Shown: positions 1 to 11,954, numbered from the stretch's first letter. The stretch is DNA of 22,790 nucleotides from Botryllus schlosseri (GCA_000444245.1 ATSW01113572.1:1-22790), one strand, 5' to 3'. Numbers and translations are program-made. The notes: generated by a model from the sequence alone, not told the origin.

Positions 1-120
1 GTAAGCAAGTAGCGGGGAATCTCGGCAGACTGTAGCCGCGGGCCACATTATCATACAAGACGGAAATCTGTCCGCGGGCCGGACAAAATCACTTCGCGGG
101 CCGTATGTTGCCCGCCCCTG
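1..120. mobile_element. Right end of a non-autonomous hAT-like element, cut by the window edge
   Basis: The last bases (about 107-120) read GTTGCCCGCCCCTG, the inverse of the CAGGGGCGGGCAAAC terminus seen at 12649. The body holds three copies of CGCGGGCC (37-44, 73-80, 95-102), the GC-rich subterminal motif typical of this kind of hAT MITE. The next eight bases, CCTTAGTA (121-128), would be the target duplication and fit nnnTAnnn. The left end and the other duplication copy lie outside the window, so family and length are inferred. Confidence 0.72.
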
Positions 121-128
121 CCTTAGTA
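121..128. repeat. Putative 8-bp target-site duplication CCTTAGTA (one copy)
   Basis: It directly follows the CCCCTG terminus. Only one copy is visible because the element starts before the window. The central TA matches the other CAGGGG-type insertions here. Confidence 0.5.
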
Positions 129-1050
129 TGTAAAAATCTCAAATACATTAGCACGTTCAATTAGTTTAACCCAGCATAGTTCATACACGTTAAAATGTTT
201 TCACAAGATGACATCGCGCTTAAACATATACAACACGTGCTACGTGAATTTGTGTTGTTATGCGGCGTTGGCCGTGTTCGACAGGCGTAGAGAGTTAAAT
301 ATCTCACCGGAATTCTCTTGATATTCGCTGATGAAACGGTTCGTTAGAAATCTCACGACCAGAGCTGGAAAAAAGAATGCCGTTAATGTATTTGTCCCTA
401 CTGAGCCGATTACTACTCAAGCATGCACGTGAAATTTCACGACTGAAATACAACAAGATCCGATATAGTAACAGGGCCTATATATAAAGAAATGTGGTTT
501 GCACCGGAAAATTCACAGACTGACATGGCAGCATAATTGAAACCCCCGAACTGTTTATGAACGATTGAAATGAATAGATATATATGTAGATGATAATAAT
601 CGTACGCAAGCGATTTCGTGGATTCATGTGTTAGCTTATTCTATCAAACATTGGATCGCGACACCCGTCCGTATGACACACGCAAATTAGTGATTTGTCT
701 GACCCCGGCGCGCAACGCCGTGAGATCTTATCAACATCGACTTCACATCAAAAGGCTCCGTGTGTTCGAACTGGTTGAATGAGTCAAACTTATTACCAAT
801 ACGCTATCGCCATGATCACCATATGGTTAGAAAAAGTTTATCTTGAGTCAGCCACCTGACAACATGACAATATCACTTATATTCGAGTTCCAAGTTGCAA
901 TACATAGTCGGGCCACTGGGAGCTATCGTTGTGAAAAAAACGCAGTCGTATCGACTGTGGCACGGCAATCTATTTCCTAATTCATCACCGCATTACTGAT
1001 GAAGTTTAACCTGATGCTACCGACTATCATAATTAGGTCTGTACACAATG
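129..1050. other. Intergenic DNA, nothing recognised
   Basis: AT-rich sequence with no open frame of useful length, no RNA gene, and no transposon end that I can identify on either strand. Confidence 0.5.
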
Positions 1051-1105
1051 CCTCGAGCGTCCGAATCCGAATCGATAATTAATTAATTCGATTCGAATAC
1101 CGAGG
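1051..1105. repeat. Imperfect palindrome with an A/T-only loop
   Basis: A perfect 8-bp stem, CGAATCGA (1068-1075) and TCGATTCG (1088-1095), surrounds the 12-base loop TAATTAATTAAT. An outer pair, CCTCG (1051-1055) and CGAGG (1101-1105), extends it with mismatches between. The DNA could form a cruciform or be a MITE remnant. No target duplication is obvious and function is unknown. Confidence 0.6.
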
Positions 1106-1644
1106 GACGATTTCTTTAAGTACTGTAACTTTACTCACTACCGCTAACAGTTATTGTTGTATTTTAAACACGAATCATTGTTTTAAGAATTCCTTCTCAC
1201 TGTGAAAGCCTTGATGGATCGATTGATCGTATCACTGCATTCAAAACATGCAGCTCAAAGCTACGCACGTTCCTGGAAAGTTGTAACTGTAAACGACATT
1301 TCTGCTACGCAGGTGATCGACTCATAGCATTTTCGCTAAGCGCAATGAAATAGCATAGTCGATAATATACCAAATTAATATTTATTGCGGTGTAAAAATA
1401 GTATAATTTTATATCCGGGCACATGATTAAAAAGTACATATTTGAAAATTCTTCACTGTTATGACGCTACAACTAATAGCACTCGAAAACTCGACTCGAC
1501 GCTTAATACTGAGATATGTACCATGTGATTTTGTCAAGCCATCATAATACAACAAATGTCGCCCATTTACACGAAACGGCGAAGTGTGATAGGTATTCTT
1601 TCCTTCAGCACCGTCACATTTGGATAGACAATGGAGGTACACGA
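1106..1644. other. Intergenic DNA, nothing recognised
   Basis: AT-rich, with only a 76-codon minus-strand frame (1427-1657) that resembles no protein I know and has no supporting context. Confidence 0.45.
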
Positions 1645-1716
1645 ATTCAATATACAATTGAATAATTATAATACATTCGTATTGAAAAAAAACGAAGTTT
1701 CAATATACGTATATTG
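1645..1716. repeat. Cluster of three short inverted repeats
   Basis: ATTCAAT (1645-1651) pairs with ATTGAAT (1657-1663). CGTATTGAAA (1678-1687) pairs with TTTCAATATACG (1698-1709), allowing a two-base bulge. CAATATACGTATATTG (1701-1716) is a perfect 16-bp palindrome. Three hairpins sharing the CAATATAC/GTATTG motif within 72 bp are unlikely to be unrelated. A decayed MITE terminus or a protein-binding site are both possible. Confidence 0.55.
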
Positions 1717-4027
1717 TTCAATTGTGTTCGAATAAACCAATGAAGTTGACATTTACCGTTTCCAACAGAGTAATGTGTAACAGGATTGCTTGAAAGTTAG
1801 CAAAAATGTTCTCGATGCTAACTAGTACACCGATTTGTGACATCGAATTCTCGTGTATGTAGGTACGGAAATGTGATTCAAGGAAAGAACATGAGATCCA
1901 TAAGGGGCAGCGAATCCCGTCACTTAAACTATATTGCTGTTTTTCCATTTGTGGCCAGCGAGGATCTCCTTGTCCTTAAATCGCCTTATACAGCCATGCT
2001 CGCAGTCTTCGACCACCCTGATGTATAGTATTGAGACTGATATGTCACTGAATACTTCATTGATATACATATTACATAGTTCTACTTGCCACTTTCTGTT
2101 TACCACATTTATAAACCAGTATAGAATCCTATGAACAGATTATGATATACATCATTATGGTGAGTCAATGTGCAGTTACTGTACTACCTCATCTTGGCAA
2201 TCAATTCGCGGAACTACTGTGATTGTTTGTTAACCAGGATAGAGATGGAATTGAGTGATCCGCAGATTTCACTGGAATTAGATTAACTGTTTCCAATGCA
2301 GCACGTGACTCGACTCGCGTATACGACAGCTGAATCTCACTAAAAATAAATTAGACATACGGTAATTGATGACTGTAATTCTCGGACATTAATACTTCAG
2401 CGACGATTTTCAACTTCGAAGAAATATGATTAATGATTATTTTATATCGACAGCGAAATACTTCGACCTGCATGGAATAATTATTCCTCGAATCATATGG
2501 AATAAGCAGAATCTTGTATACCTCGGATTGGTTTATAGAACTTCCCACACGATGTACATGTCCATGCATTTTTAGCGAATGGCTGCTAAGACAATTCAGT
2601 ATTCACAAATATAGAGTCGTAATGTGCTTGTGGAAACATATACATGTGTAGTCGATCTGTCATCGTGAGACAACGACAATTCTGATGAAATCCGAGGTAT
2701 TCAACCAAACATTGATAAGGTCTTGACAATAAATGTCGGACGATACCCAAACAAAAACACAATTTAGTACCAATCGACCGATGTACGCTCTAAATTATTG
2801 TTAGCTTGACAGTATATGCTGCATGTAACAGATGTAACACATGCACAATAATGCGCGCAAATAGACGATATAAAATTAATGAAGGACACATCTTATAAAA
2901 ATCATTAGCCGCAACCCGCAATGCGTTTTACTAGAGCATAAATCTGGACTAAAACAGAATCAAAGAGTGTCATATAATATCCAATTACATAATTATGATA
3001 TTGCAACTAACGGAATATGATGAAATCCTTACCTGATTTTCCTACAGCTCGATGTCCAACTACGAACATCTTGTAATCCTGTTGACCCCTGCCATTCGCG
3101 TTGACATGCATCTTATGTATCCGTACGACTTCCAGTAATTCACGATTGGTATTTTCTCTCACTTTGAAGAGGTCAAGTGTATAGTGCTACAGGTCTAAAA
3201 TTGAATAGTCGTCTAAATACAGAAGCCTTGCATATAATTGTTCTATCCGTGCCCTGTCCTTATGTATGGTAAAGCCTAGAATAACGCAAACATTGGAGAC
3301 CTTAACGCACAGTAGTTTGTTCACGAGGGGTTTTTGAGCTGATCATCAATCAATAAGAAAGTAGCTGGTGTCTTACGGAATATTCAGTACATTTATCTCG
3401 ATATCCCACTACACGGCTTTTCACCGACATTGGAACATAAGCTCTCAAAACTCTGACGCAAACTGTGAGAAGCTTGTATACATATTTTGTCGCGCAGCAT
3501 ACCGTCCAAAATAAACATCGCTAGTATCCACTATTGATTTATCAAAGTGCTGGTAATTCCGATAGGCCTTGGTTTGAACTGCATGGATTACTTCGTAGGT
3601 TAGGCTGTACAAGTACACTACCACATATCATAAAAATATATATTATAATAAACCTAGCAACAGATTGCGCTATTGTGACAGATGAGCATAAACTATTTAT
3701 ACTCCCCCTATACGGCCAAACGAATCATTTTCCCACATCATGATGACACAAGCTCCTCAACTATAATGGCACAGGAGAATATTTATTGAACGCTAAATAT
3801 CCCAACGTGACTATGAAGATAGCCCGCAGCAAATAAAAAGTCATTTCCTTCGGCTAAATAGGACTCCATGATTCCAGGATGATTTTCAAGCTAAAAATCA
3901 TGCCAACGGGTTTTTCATTGAATAATTGTAAGACATAGCATCGACTGTTCTATATAATAATTCGGATAATTATAAAAAGCTGCGTCATTCAAATCAATTT
4001 ACGCGATTTACAGGCCGAAATGGTGTC
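1717..4027. other. Intergenic DNA, nothing recognised
   Basis: Overlapping short frames on both strands (60-76 codons between 1718 and 2569, and 69 codons at 3534-3743) show no domain, signal peptide or recognisable motif, and are expected by chance in DNA of this composition. I saw no repeat longer than a few bases. Confidence 0.45.
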
Positions 4028-4041
4028 TACGCGTACGCGTA
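4028..4041. repeat. CpG-rich 14-bp palindrome TACGCGTACGCGTA
   Basis: A perfect palindrome containing two ACGCGT hexamers in tandem, set in AT-rich sequence. ACGCGT is the MCB box in yeasts, but nothing here supports a promoter, so no role is assigned. Confidence 0.45.
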
Positions 4042-7000
4042 CTTTATAGGCTTAACAAGCAGCGAGAAATTAGACCCGAAAGTGGGTTGAGTTTCATGAA
4101 AATCAGGTACTTTCGGTAGGATATAAAACTGACTCACCAGGAATTATTCAAAATTTTGTATATGCAAGTAGCTCAAATACCGGTATTAAGGTATAAAGTT
4201 ACCCCTTGTATCGATGCGAGAAATGATAATCAATTTCAATTTTCAAGTCGATTGTCGTGATTTAACACATATAGATTGATATGATCTATCATATTAACTA
4301 CTTTGAAGTTTGAAGAAAAATGTTAAGGCCCGATTTTTAAATATAGCAAGTGGTGATACATCATGTTACTATATTAACATAATATCGAACTTGATCCTTA
4401 GGCATATATTCGATAAGAAATGACAGCACGTCTGATTAGACCGAAGACTAAATCTGAACATGTATACGAAATTGCAAGCTTAAGTCGCATATGAATTTAA
4501 TATACACAGAATCATCATATCAATTCGAAAAAAAACATCCATTTCGCCCGATCGAAAACTATATCCTATGGAATTCCAAGTCAAAACCCGAGTTCTGTTT
4601 GGTATTGGATATTGAACACCGTGTTTATCGGTCTTTCTGCGTCTGCTTCATTTCATCATGAAGCAAACTGTTTTTCCTCAATTCTCAATGCTATATCAGC
4701 TACAACTCTCGGAAGCAATACTCCTTGCATCAATTGAAACTCAATGCTAACAGACAGCAGTCACTTGCGTGCGGTGGTTTGGTATGCGTAGTAGCTCGAA
4801 AGCCTCACAATCATCGGTTGAATTAACACATTCGATTTCAATAACTGGTTTAAATGCACGTAATTCATGCGATTTGGCGTATTGGATTCAGGTATCTTTA
4901 ATATGATAACGGGGNCGTAATTTTCTGTCAACACGTCTGATTTACTTTACGTTTGCTGTCAATGTCTTACGGTATAGTGGTAAACCATACACATCGAGGA
5001 CAACATGGAGCGGTATTTATCGAAAATAATCAAGCCAAATAACAAATATTCAAATCCACAAATTCTACAGATACATTGGATAGATTGTGATGATAGTTTG
5101 CAACCTGTCTTACCCGCTGACTACAGGCCTAATGCTTATGGAACCAATCGAGGTTACGCGTTACATACGACCAATGTCATAGCCAAGAAGTATATTTGCT
5201 GTCATATGCATGGAGGTTCGACTATATTGGTCATTTAACATCGGGCCGACATTCGTTATTACTGTTCCTAAGATCCGACCAACTTTCATATAGGCTTTTG
5301 TACGACAATCTATTTCCCCTTGCCCCTCGACACTTTCATACTGGATAACTAACTCTCTTTTCAACGCCTATATGTGCCTTGTGCATGTGCATGTGTATGT
5401 AAGTTCGTAGATACCTTCCGATTCTTACAATACCTATTTAATGCATTATTAGCGGTGGAACAACAACACTCGTAGCCTACTTAAATCGGACTGAGGTTTG
5501 GTGGCCGTTACACGACTATTTAGCGTGACTGTCTGGCGTCACGGGTGATATCTGAATATCAAGCTTGCTTCCGCTAGATATATACTTCATTTTTTCCTTT
5601 CTTATACTATATTGAGACCTTTTTTGAGTAAAACTGCGTTGATAAATAACAACACACTTGTTTCATCAATAGCAGCAGAATCATTCCTTGTACTGACGAC
5701 TGGTATAGTTGAGAACGGCTACTATTGGTTATTAACTTACAATACACGTCACAGGTAGATGAACGCACATAACTTACGTAAGGTAAGTATAGGCACATCT
5801 ATCGCGAAACGTGTGCTGTACAATACACCTAATTGATACTAGAAATTTTCCAATAGCTACACACTCTTTTCAATGTATGCCATTCGCTAAACTGCATGCT
5901 TACATTCCATCACAAATGTAGCGTACAACCAGAAATTCATAGGGGCACAATTTAATCTCGACAGCGTCACCGAAAGAGAACAGACTAATCTATCACAATA
6001 TTTGGTTGTAGTTCATTCATTCAATCGAATTCGTAAAAATAAAACATCGAAGTATTGAATGGCATTCTGTAATATACAAGATTTCACGGGTGTTGTTTTC
6101 GTGCTGTCTGAAAGTCCCCGGTGACCGACTGAGTTTGAGAAATCTAGAAATCGATAATGGTACGCCGAGCGTTACTATAGAACGCAAAATGTATTGCGTA
6201 AATTACTTTTTCGATACCCCGTATTTCTCACTACAACTTGTACATATTACTCACTCTTATTATCGCGAAAAAGCGAAGTCAATATTAGTCAATAAGGAAT
6301 AATAAACATAATTCTAATCTCAACGGGATTTGCCGTGGAAGACGCCAGTAGGTTTAAGTGCATATTATACTATACAGGGTAAATTTTTTATTTTGTACTG
6401 TTGGATAGACGTATGTGCAATTACATACATGAAAATGCAAAGATTTTAAAAGAACGTATCATGATATCGTGGTACTGCAGGATTGAATCGTTTGACGTAT
6501 AACAACAATCAAATCACGAACAAGTCCTTGTGATGCCTCTTGAGAATAAATCGGAGGAAGGACGAGGGCATGAATTCATTCGACCAATATCGAAACGGAG
6601 GAATATGCGTCTGCCTTGGATACGCTTGGAATATTATCGTAGGACGATAGACAAGTTCATTTATATTATGCGTTACTATCAGTAATATAACATCCAATCA
6701 ATTACACCGCCGTTGACATGATTGTACGATATATTAGGAATTGAAATTGGTATACCGCGATGCACTTTCTCAGTCCGTCAGTAATTTTGAAAATGTGTTG
6801 GTTTCATGAAAAGATGCGGTCGTATGATTCCCTTTTTCAAGTGAGCGTCCGTATTGAAATTTAACTGCCGTGTGGATATGAACTTGGAAGATCTATAATA
6901 TCACAAGGTCATTCATAGATGCTACTCTTAAAGTAACTGTTTGAGCACAAGGACAGAAAAAAGAATTTATTAAAAGAACCACGACGAGCCATGACATCTT

Positions 7001-7621
7001 CGCGAAAATAATAGTATGACATGTAAACTATAAGGCAATAAAGGAAACTCGAGGTCCTCTGTATTGACAGAGATCAAACCGATGTGCTTGACTCTGCGTC
7101 AGATCGGTTCGAGCGCGTACTTCAGATGTATTGATAGATTTATGGTGGTTCCCGTAACTTTTATGAGGGGATTAGCAGTTTTATGGTCAGAAATAACATT
7201 ACGCAAACAAGAATTCATCTTATTTAAAGCTCCCTTTATTGGTTCACGTAAACTAATAAATATATATCGCACTTATACGATGTGATATGTGTGACGGGTG
7301 CCGGATTCTATGAGGTTAAACCAACAACCCTGATTACCCTTTGTCGCGTGTTGATGTTGTTTTGGTGTTCATGATGTTTCGCGGATATGCCAGTCATTTT
7401 ACACCGGGCCGATATTCTTAATAAGTCCTGATCTTGCAACTTGTGGTATACTGCCCAATTTAATTCTTCACATTTTGTAAGACAGCACTTATGAGAATCA
7501 GATGGCGAGGAAGAGCCTGGATAANCCTCCAACACATAGGTAGGAATTCTGGAGTCAACCTCTGTCGGACCGTAACTCACAGGCCACTGGTGTTGCAGCT
7601 GCAAAACGTACCACTATACGC
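4042..7621. other. Intergenic DNA, nothing recognised
   Basis: No frame exceeds 98 codons and none gives a recognisable protein. There is a small GTGCAT/GTGTAT microrepeat near 5373-5398 and an N at 4915. The stretch from 7290 to 7620 is less AT-rich than its surroundings and carries overlapping frames on both strands, but shows no motif. It could be the older body of a repeat adjoining the element end at 7622. Confidence 0.4.
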
Positions 7622-7700
7622 CAGCACAACCGGAGGACCGCGGTCCGGGGACCGTTTTAGTGTTGAATCCAGACCTCATCTGTCTCAATATTTACTTATA
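7622..7700. mobile_element. hAT-type terminal fragment, copy B (plus orientation)
   Basis: From the CAGCACAACC start, the sequence runs through GGACCGCGGTCC and then a block at about 7650-7700 that matches the reverse complement of 18442-18491 at roughly 39 of 50 positions without gaps. The shared landmarks include GGACCGCGGTC and ATCTGTCTCA. The two are therefore diverged copies of one repeat. The terminus and GC-rich arm look like a non-autonomous hAT element. I could not find the right end or a target duplication. Confidence 0.6.
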
Positions 7701-9797
7701 CATTTGTATTGTTAATTTGCAAATACCATAAGTGTTGTTTTGCACTGTGTCAGAGAATACTTACAGCTGCGAGTCAGCGTTTTCAAACATGAACTTTCTA
7801 AGGAATAGATTTCGCATCTGTATGACCGAAAACCTTCACCACTGCCTTCAACTCTTTCTCGCCACTTTTCAGAACCAAGAGTTAAAGAACTAGCAAGAAT
7901 AAAAAACAGCCAATTCTCCTACTAACTGTGACTAACAGAACAATAAATACATTACGATTATCGCTTTTGCGAATACCGCTTTACTGGATTTTGTACATAG
8001 CGATAGTGATATCGTATGCCATTTGTATGACTGAGATTTATTTGAGGTGAGTTATAACGGACCTATATTTTGTAGACTTTTGTAACAGGATATTTGCTAA
8101 AAGTAGTAGAGTAGCCCTTTACTACGCAATGTCACCACACCAACATTTGTCACATTTCTGTAGCATAAGGCACGATTGTCGCAGTAACCCGGGGCCAGTC
8201 CGCCGTTGTTACGGGAAAGTAAATAACATAGTACGGAAATGCATTCACATTGCCCCCGCTGAATGTTGACAATTTGGTCGGGTAAAGGAATTTTAGAGGT
8301 GAACTCTGGCTCTCTAATTTGACTTCTTAAACACCATGACACCGCGTGAAATTGTAGTTTCGAAGAAACCTGTTTTGACAAGATTTCCATTGTGATAAAC
8401 TGTTACGGTAGGATGGATATAGGTTGAAAGATGTGACGTCGTATAGTCAGGGCATCTAGGGATTTGTGTACTTGCAAGGACTTAATTTAATGGAGGTAAT
8501 TGGTTCATTGCGATTTTACCAAGTTCGCTGCACAATCCATATCGGTCAATTAGCCATTGCCGAAGTCCTTATCGTCATAATCTGATTACCCGTCACGCAC
8601 TATAGGAGACTATTTACAGAACTAAAAACCAAGGAACACATATATATAAACGCGTATCACAGATAGCATATATATAATTAATCATGATCGGACGGTTCAA
8701 GTTTTTGACGATTATATTCGCCAGGAGAAAAGCCAGATGTGACAGAACGAAAACTAGCAATTAGCATACTCATTGCTTTATGATACAAGCTTTGATGATT
8801 AACCGGTACAATAATTCACTTCGGATTTCGTCGCCGTTAAAATCATCTTCCATAATATTTCGCAAAATGTGCCGCTGAATCTTGGGAAGATGCGAACAAA
8901 ATGTTCTTCAAGAAATAAATATGATTTGAAAACGATATTCTGGTTTTGTACCACCATCCACCAAGCTGTAAGGAATAATTTTGTTAAGGCAAGGCCTGTC
9001 TTGAGTGCACTGGCTTCAGACTTTAATTCGACTTAACGCATGCAATCATAAGGCTAACTGCGGATGAGTGCCTCGCGTATGAAGCAAAATATATCGCCAA
9101 TTATCCTGATGAAAATATTTAGCTATAGACGTAAGACGATTCGGTTTGGTCCAATTCGAAGCGTTTTATGACGCCGTATATTTGCAGCAGGGCATCGAAC
9201 AGAAATTTAGATCGATGTTTGGAAACACCAGCTCCATACGTGNGATAATATTCCAGCAGCCCAGCAGAAAAATTTTCAATTTCAAATCAAAAGCATAGTC
9301 ACAGTTAGTGGCAAATGATACGGAGAATAAGGGTTGATCACTGCTCAATGATCCATTACAAAAGATGTAAATAATGTACCACAATTGCCCGGTAAGCGCA
9401 TAGGTGTATCCACGTAATTCTACCTCGCCGATAAACGGTTAATAGGAAAATCNCACATATCATAAGCTTACGCTTCCTCCCGATACGCCGAAAATGAATG
9501 AAAATTACAAGTTATTTCTCACAATATTATCATTGAAAATTCCCAGATTGAAAATTTCCTTAATTGTGGGTTCAAATTAGGTAATTTCAACGTTGCTGTT
9601 TCGTATCTTCAGAAGTATAGCGAGGACTAAACCAGTGTTATTGGTATTTATTTGATACGAACGACTAACAATTATACCGATGCCAACGCCTGTTTCTGCG
9701 AGCGTATATCACGGTATAACCTGCCGGGGTATATATGCTCATTAGGGCTGTTCAAACAAAACTTTTTTCTGAATCTTGCTGGCTATGTGATTAAATC
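7701..9797. other. Intergenic DNA; one 17-base exact match elsewhere, no gene recognised
   Basis: The body of the copy B element presumably continues into the first part, but its limit is unclear. The 97-codon minus frame at 8097-8390 resembles no known protein. TGTGACAGAACGAAAAC at 8738-8754 recurs exactly at 13871-13887. N bases occur at 9243 and 9453. Confidence 0.4.
8738..8754 (+). repeat. 17-base direct repeat, copy 1
   Basis: TGTGACAGAACGAAAAC is identical to 13871-13887 in the same orientation. The flanks are partly alike on the left (CCAGA versus CCTGG) and diverge on the right. Probably a scrap of a dispersed repeat. Confidence 0.55.
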
Positions 9798-10040
9798 GTT
9801 AGGTTGCCTTAAAAAACGACGCACACCAAATTCGAATTAATTCCAGCCGGTAATCGCGGATTTCGCACAGTTTGAAAATTTTGAATTTACCCAAAAATGC
9901 AACCAAAAAAATTCAAATATTTCTTTCAACCCCATGAAATTGTTGCGTTGTCTTCAAAAATGATGCAAAACAAATTTGACTCAAATCCAACCCGTAGAAG
10001 CAGAGTTATTTGCGTTTTTCATTGATAATTTTGGAATTAT
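9798..10040. repeat. Diverged tandem duplication, period about 144 bp
   Basis: The unit starting at 9798 (GTTAGGTTGCCTT...) aligns with the one starting at 9942 (GTTGCGTTGTCTT...) over about 95 bases. Shared landmarks include a run of As followed by GAxGCA, CAAATT, TCCA, and TGAxAATTTTG. Many single substitutions separate the copies, so the duplication is old. The second unit fades after about 10040. It may lie inside a larger repeat; the sequence at 9743, TAGGGCTGTTCAAAC, resembles a hAT terminus, but no partner was found. Confidence 0.6.
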
Positions 10041-10086
10041 CCTTGATCATTGCTCATAAAACCCTATTGCGCTATAGTATACGTAG

Positions 10087-10153
10087 ATTTGTCTGGCAAT
10101 ATATAAGAAGGACAATCTAAACAGAAGAAGAACTCGGTACATACCAGACAAAT
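10087..10153. repeat. 10-bp inverted repeat around a 47-base loop
   Basis: ATTTGTCTGG (10087-10096) is the exact reverse complement of CCAGACAAAT (10144-10153). No target duplication or coding content goes with it. Confidence 0.4.
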
Positions 10154-10195
10154 TTGGGGAAGCAAGTAACGATTTTGGGGAGTCTTGCGTAGGAG

Positions 10196-10221
10196 CAGAC
10201 ACACTTGAACAGACACACTTG
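10196..10221 (+). repeat. Two-copy microduplication CAGACACACTTG, period 14
   Basis: Exact 12-base copies at 10196-10207 and 10210-10221, separated by two bases. Likely slippage. Confidence 0.5.
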
Positions 10222-11037
10222 CAATCTAAATATAGATACGTCAGCGATATCCCGAGAGGGCTCATGATTTGAGGTTGTTCTATAAATGTGATCTATAAAA
10301 ATACCGCAATGAAGCTATACTGGTTTGATGTGAGAGTTAGAATTTACGGGCGAGTTGGGCGCCAATCATCATACCAGAGATGAGCCGGAAGAACTAATTG
10401 CAAAGAATTCCCAGTGTGTTCAAAGCTCACATGAGACGCCAGCCCATACTTAGTATTATACTAACCAAGAACGGCTTACGATAGTATACGATTTCGGAGC
10501 TGCATGTATATCGGGCATGCTTGCGTTTGTGACCATAATCTCTAAATACTAAAACAAACAATATATCTAAATTGCTAAATTGATCAGATAATGGCTTCCT
10601 ATTCTGCCATCGGAAAACACTACCTAAAACACCCCAACTGTGCATTTTTATACTACGGTCACGAGTCAGTTTACATGTAATTATGTGTCACACAGACAAA
10701 CTATTTATTTCGATTGGTTAACCGCATTTACTGTCAAGGCGTATTATTATGAGAGACAGTCGAAACGCTTGGAGTGAAATATATATGGCATTCTGAGTAA
10801 TTGAATATATTGTGTGTTGCGATAATAAAGTTTTATACCTCCACAGTCCACAACTTCAAAATATTGCTCGAGCGTAGCCCGCAATAAATTATCCGTGATC
10901 AAATATCTTTGAATCGAGTATCGCTACGGCGAGTCGGTGACATGAAAATTTCGTAATTAATATAACCTCACGATATTAAAATATAGGTTGCCCAGAAATA
11001 GGCACTTGTATTGGTATATACTATATTCTAGGGACAA
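10222..11037. other. Intergenic DNA, nothing recognised
   Basis: AT-rich, with only a 72-codon minus frame at 10427-10645 that has no recognisable features. Confidence 0.45.
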
Positions 11038-11189
11038 TAGGGGTGTCCAATTTTTTGTATGCTAGATAAATGCTGAAAAATACACTAATGCGCTGGCCGC
11101 ACCGGGTCTATTTACGGGAACGTTAAGACTAAAAAAGGTCATCACCACCTCCAGACCGTACAATGACCTTGTTGCGATAATGTCATATA
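11038..11189. mobile_element. Left-end fragment of a hAT-like element
   Basis: TAGGGGTGTCCAATTTTTTG at 11038 is close to the terminus on the reverse strand at 11946 (CAGGGGTGTCAAAC), and GGCCGCACCGGG follows about 55 bases in. No right end was found. The complete element at 11198 begins just after this fragment and may have inserted into it. The neighbouring octamer (AGGGACAA) does not fit nnnTAnnn, so the exact start is uncertain. Confidence 0.5.
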
Positions 11190-11197
11190 GCCTACAC
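11190..11197. repeat. Target-site duplication GCCTACAC, left copy
   Basis: Identical to 11947-11954 on the other side of the element, 8 of 8 bases. It matches nnnTAnnn. Confidence 0.85.
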
Positions 11198-11946
11198 CGT
11201 GAGTGGCAAACATACGGCCCCCGGGCCGCATCTGGCCCGCGAGGCAATTCTGAGGTTTCAAGTAAAAATACTTTCAATGAATAATCCCACAATATGGCAA
11301 ATGTCGAGCATGCTCATTGCTCATACGCCGCATATTAACCATCAGACAGCGATGTTGTGGTTTCACTGTAGTCCCCATTAGGAGCAAGTCGGCGGTATTG
11401 ACACCCAATTCCAGGAAGGCAAAAATGAACACACCGAGTTAAGAGTTTTATAGAAATATGGATCAAAATGTGGTTATTCACAAAAGTAAAAAAGCCACTG
11501 CGAAACCAATATATGCCGGCTACATTGAGACTGGAACAGTTACACAAAATATAATTAAAATATTCGTGGTCGCACTACGTTTGCATTTAAATCTCTGGTA
11601 TTCCTCACCAATGCACACGCAGGGTTAACGCGATAACAAAGAGAGTATAGAAATATGCAAATATCGTCGGCAGAGTCATTTTATTTAACCAGCCAATTAT
11701 CTTATTTTTCTAATTGCGTTATTTTCAAATAACGGTGTGGCTATAGAATAGAGTCCCTATGATCCTATATATATTTTGTAATATAATATTACGTATATAG
11801 GCTTGATAATAACGTACCGGTAATCAAATGAAAAACACGGGCTTGGATCAGGAGGTAGCATCTTGGAATCATTTGATTGGTCCGGCTCGCGATCTGTCTG
11901 AAGGATTGAATCCGGCCCGCGACCACAGTTGAGTTTGACACCCCTG
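11198..11946. mobile_element. Complete non-autonomous hAT element, 749 bp
   Basis: Perfect 8-bp flanking repeats (GCCTACAC) define the ends. The left terminus reads CGTGAGTGGCAAACATACGG, and the right terminus reversed reads CAGGGGTGTCAAACTCAACT. They share a core (TG/GTG-CAAAC) but have diverged, so the copy is not young even though the target duplication is intact. Both subterminal regions carry GGCCCGCG-type motifs (11211-11245 and 11880-11922). No transposase motif is visible inside, so mobility would have depended on an enzyme supplied by another element. The target fits the Buster/Charlie branch. Confidence 0.85.
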
Positions 11947-11954
11947 GCCTACAC
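11947..11954. repeat. Target-site duplication GCCTACAC, right copy
   Basis: Matches 11190-11197 exactly and directly follows the CCCCTG terminus. Confidence 0.85.

Noticed and set aside
1-10. GTAAGCAAGT as a splice donor at the window start
   Set aside because: It lies in the body of a hAT-like element and no exon precedes it in the window.
767-785. GTTCGA-type tRNA B-box candidates (also near 5217 and 7097)
   Set aside because: No matching A box at the right distance and no cloverleaf pairing could be drawn.
3177-3184. A second GTGTATAG that could pair with the one after 13343
   Set aside because: It is 10 kb upstream and is not followed by a CAGGGG-type terminus.
5005-5238. 77-codon plus frame starting MERYLSKIIK
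   Set aside because: Reads like a protein at first sight, but I recognise no motif and nothing adjoins it.
7308-7604. 98-codon minus frame and overlapping plus frame
   Set aside because: Each contains an ambiguous base, neither resembles a known family, and there is no splice or neighbour context. I cannot tell an exon from chance.
8097-8390. 97-codon minus-strand frame
   Set aside because: No domain, no signal peptide, no repeats of residues, and it stands alone in AT-rich DNA.
9743-9760. TAGGGCTGTTCAAAC as a hAT left end
   Set aside because: The flanking octamer ATGCTCAT lacks the central TA and no right end was found; kept only as a note to the tandem repeat.
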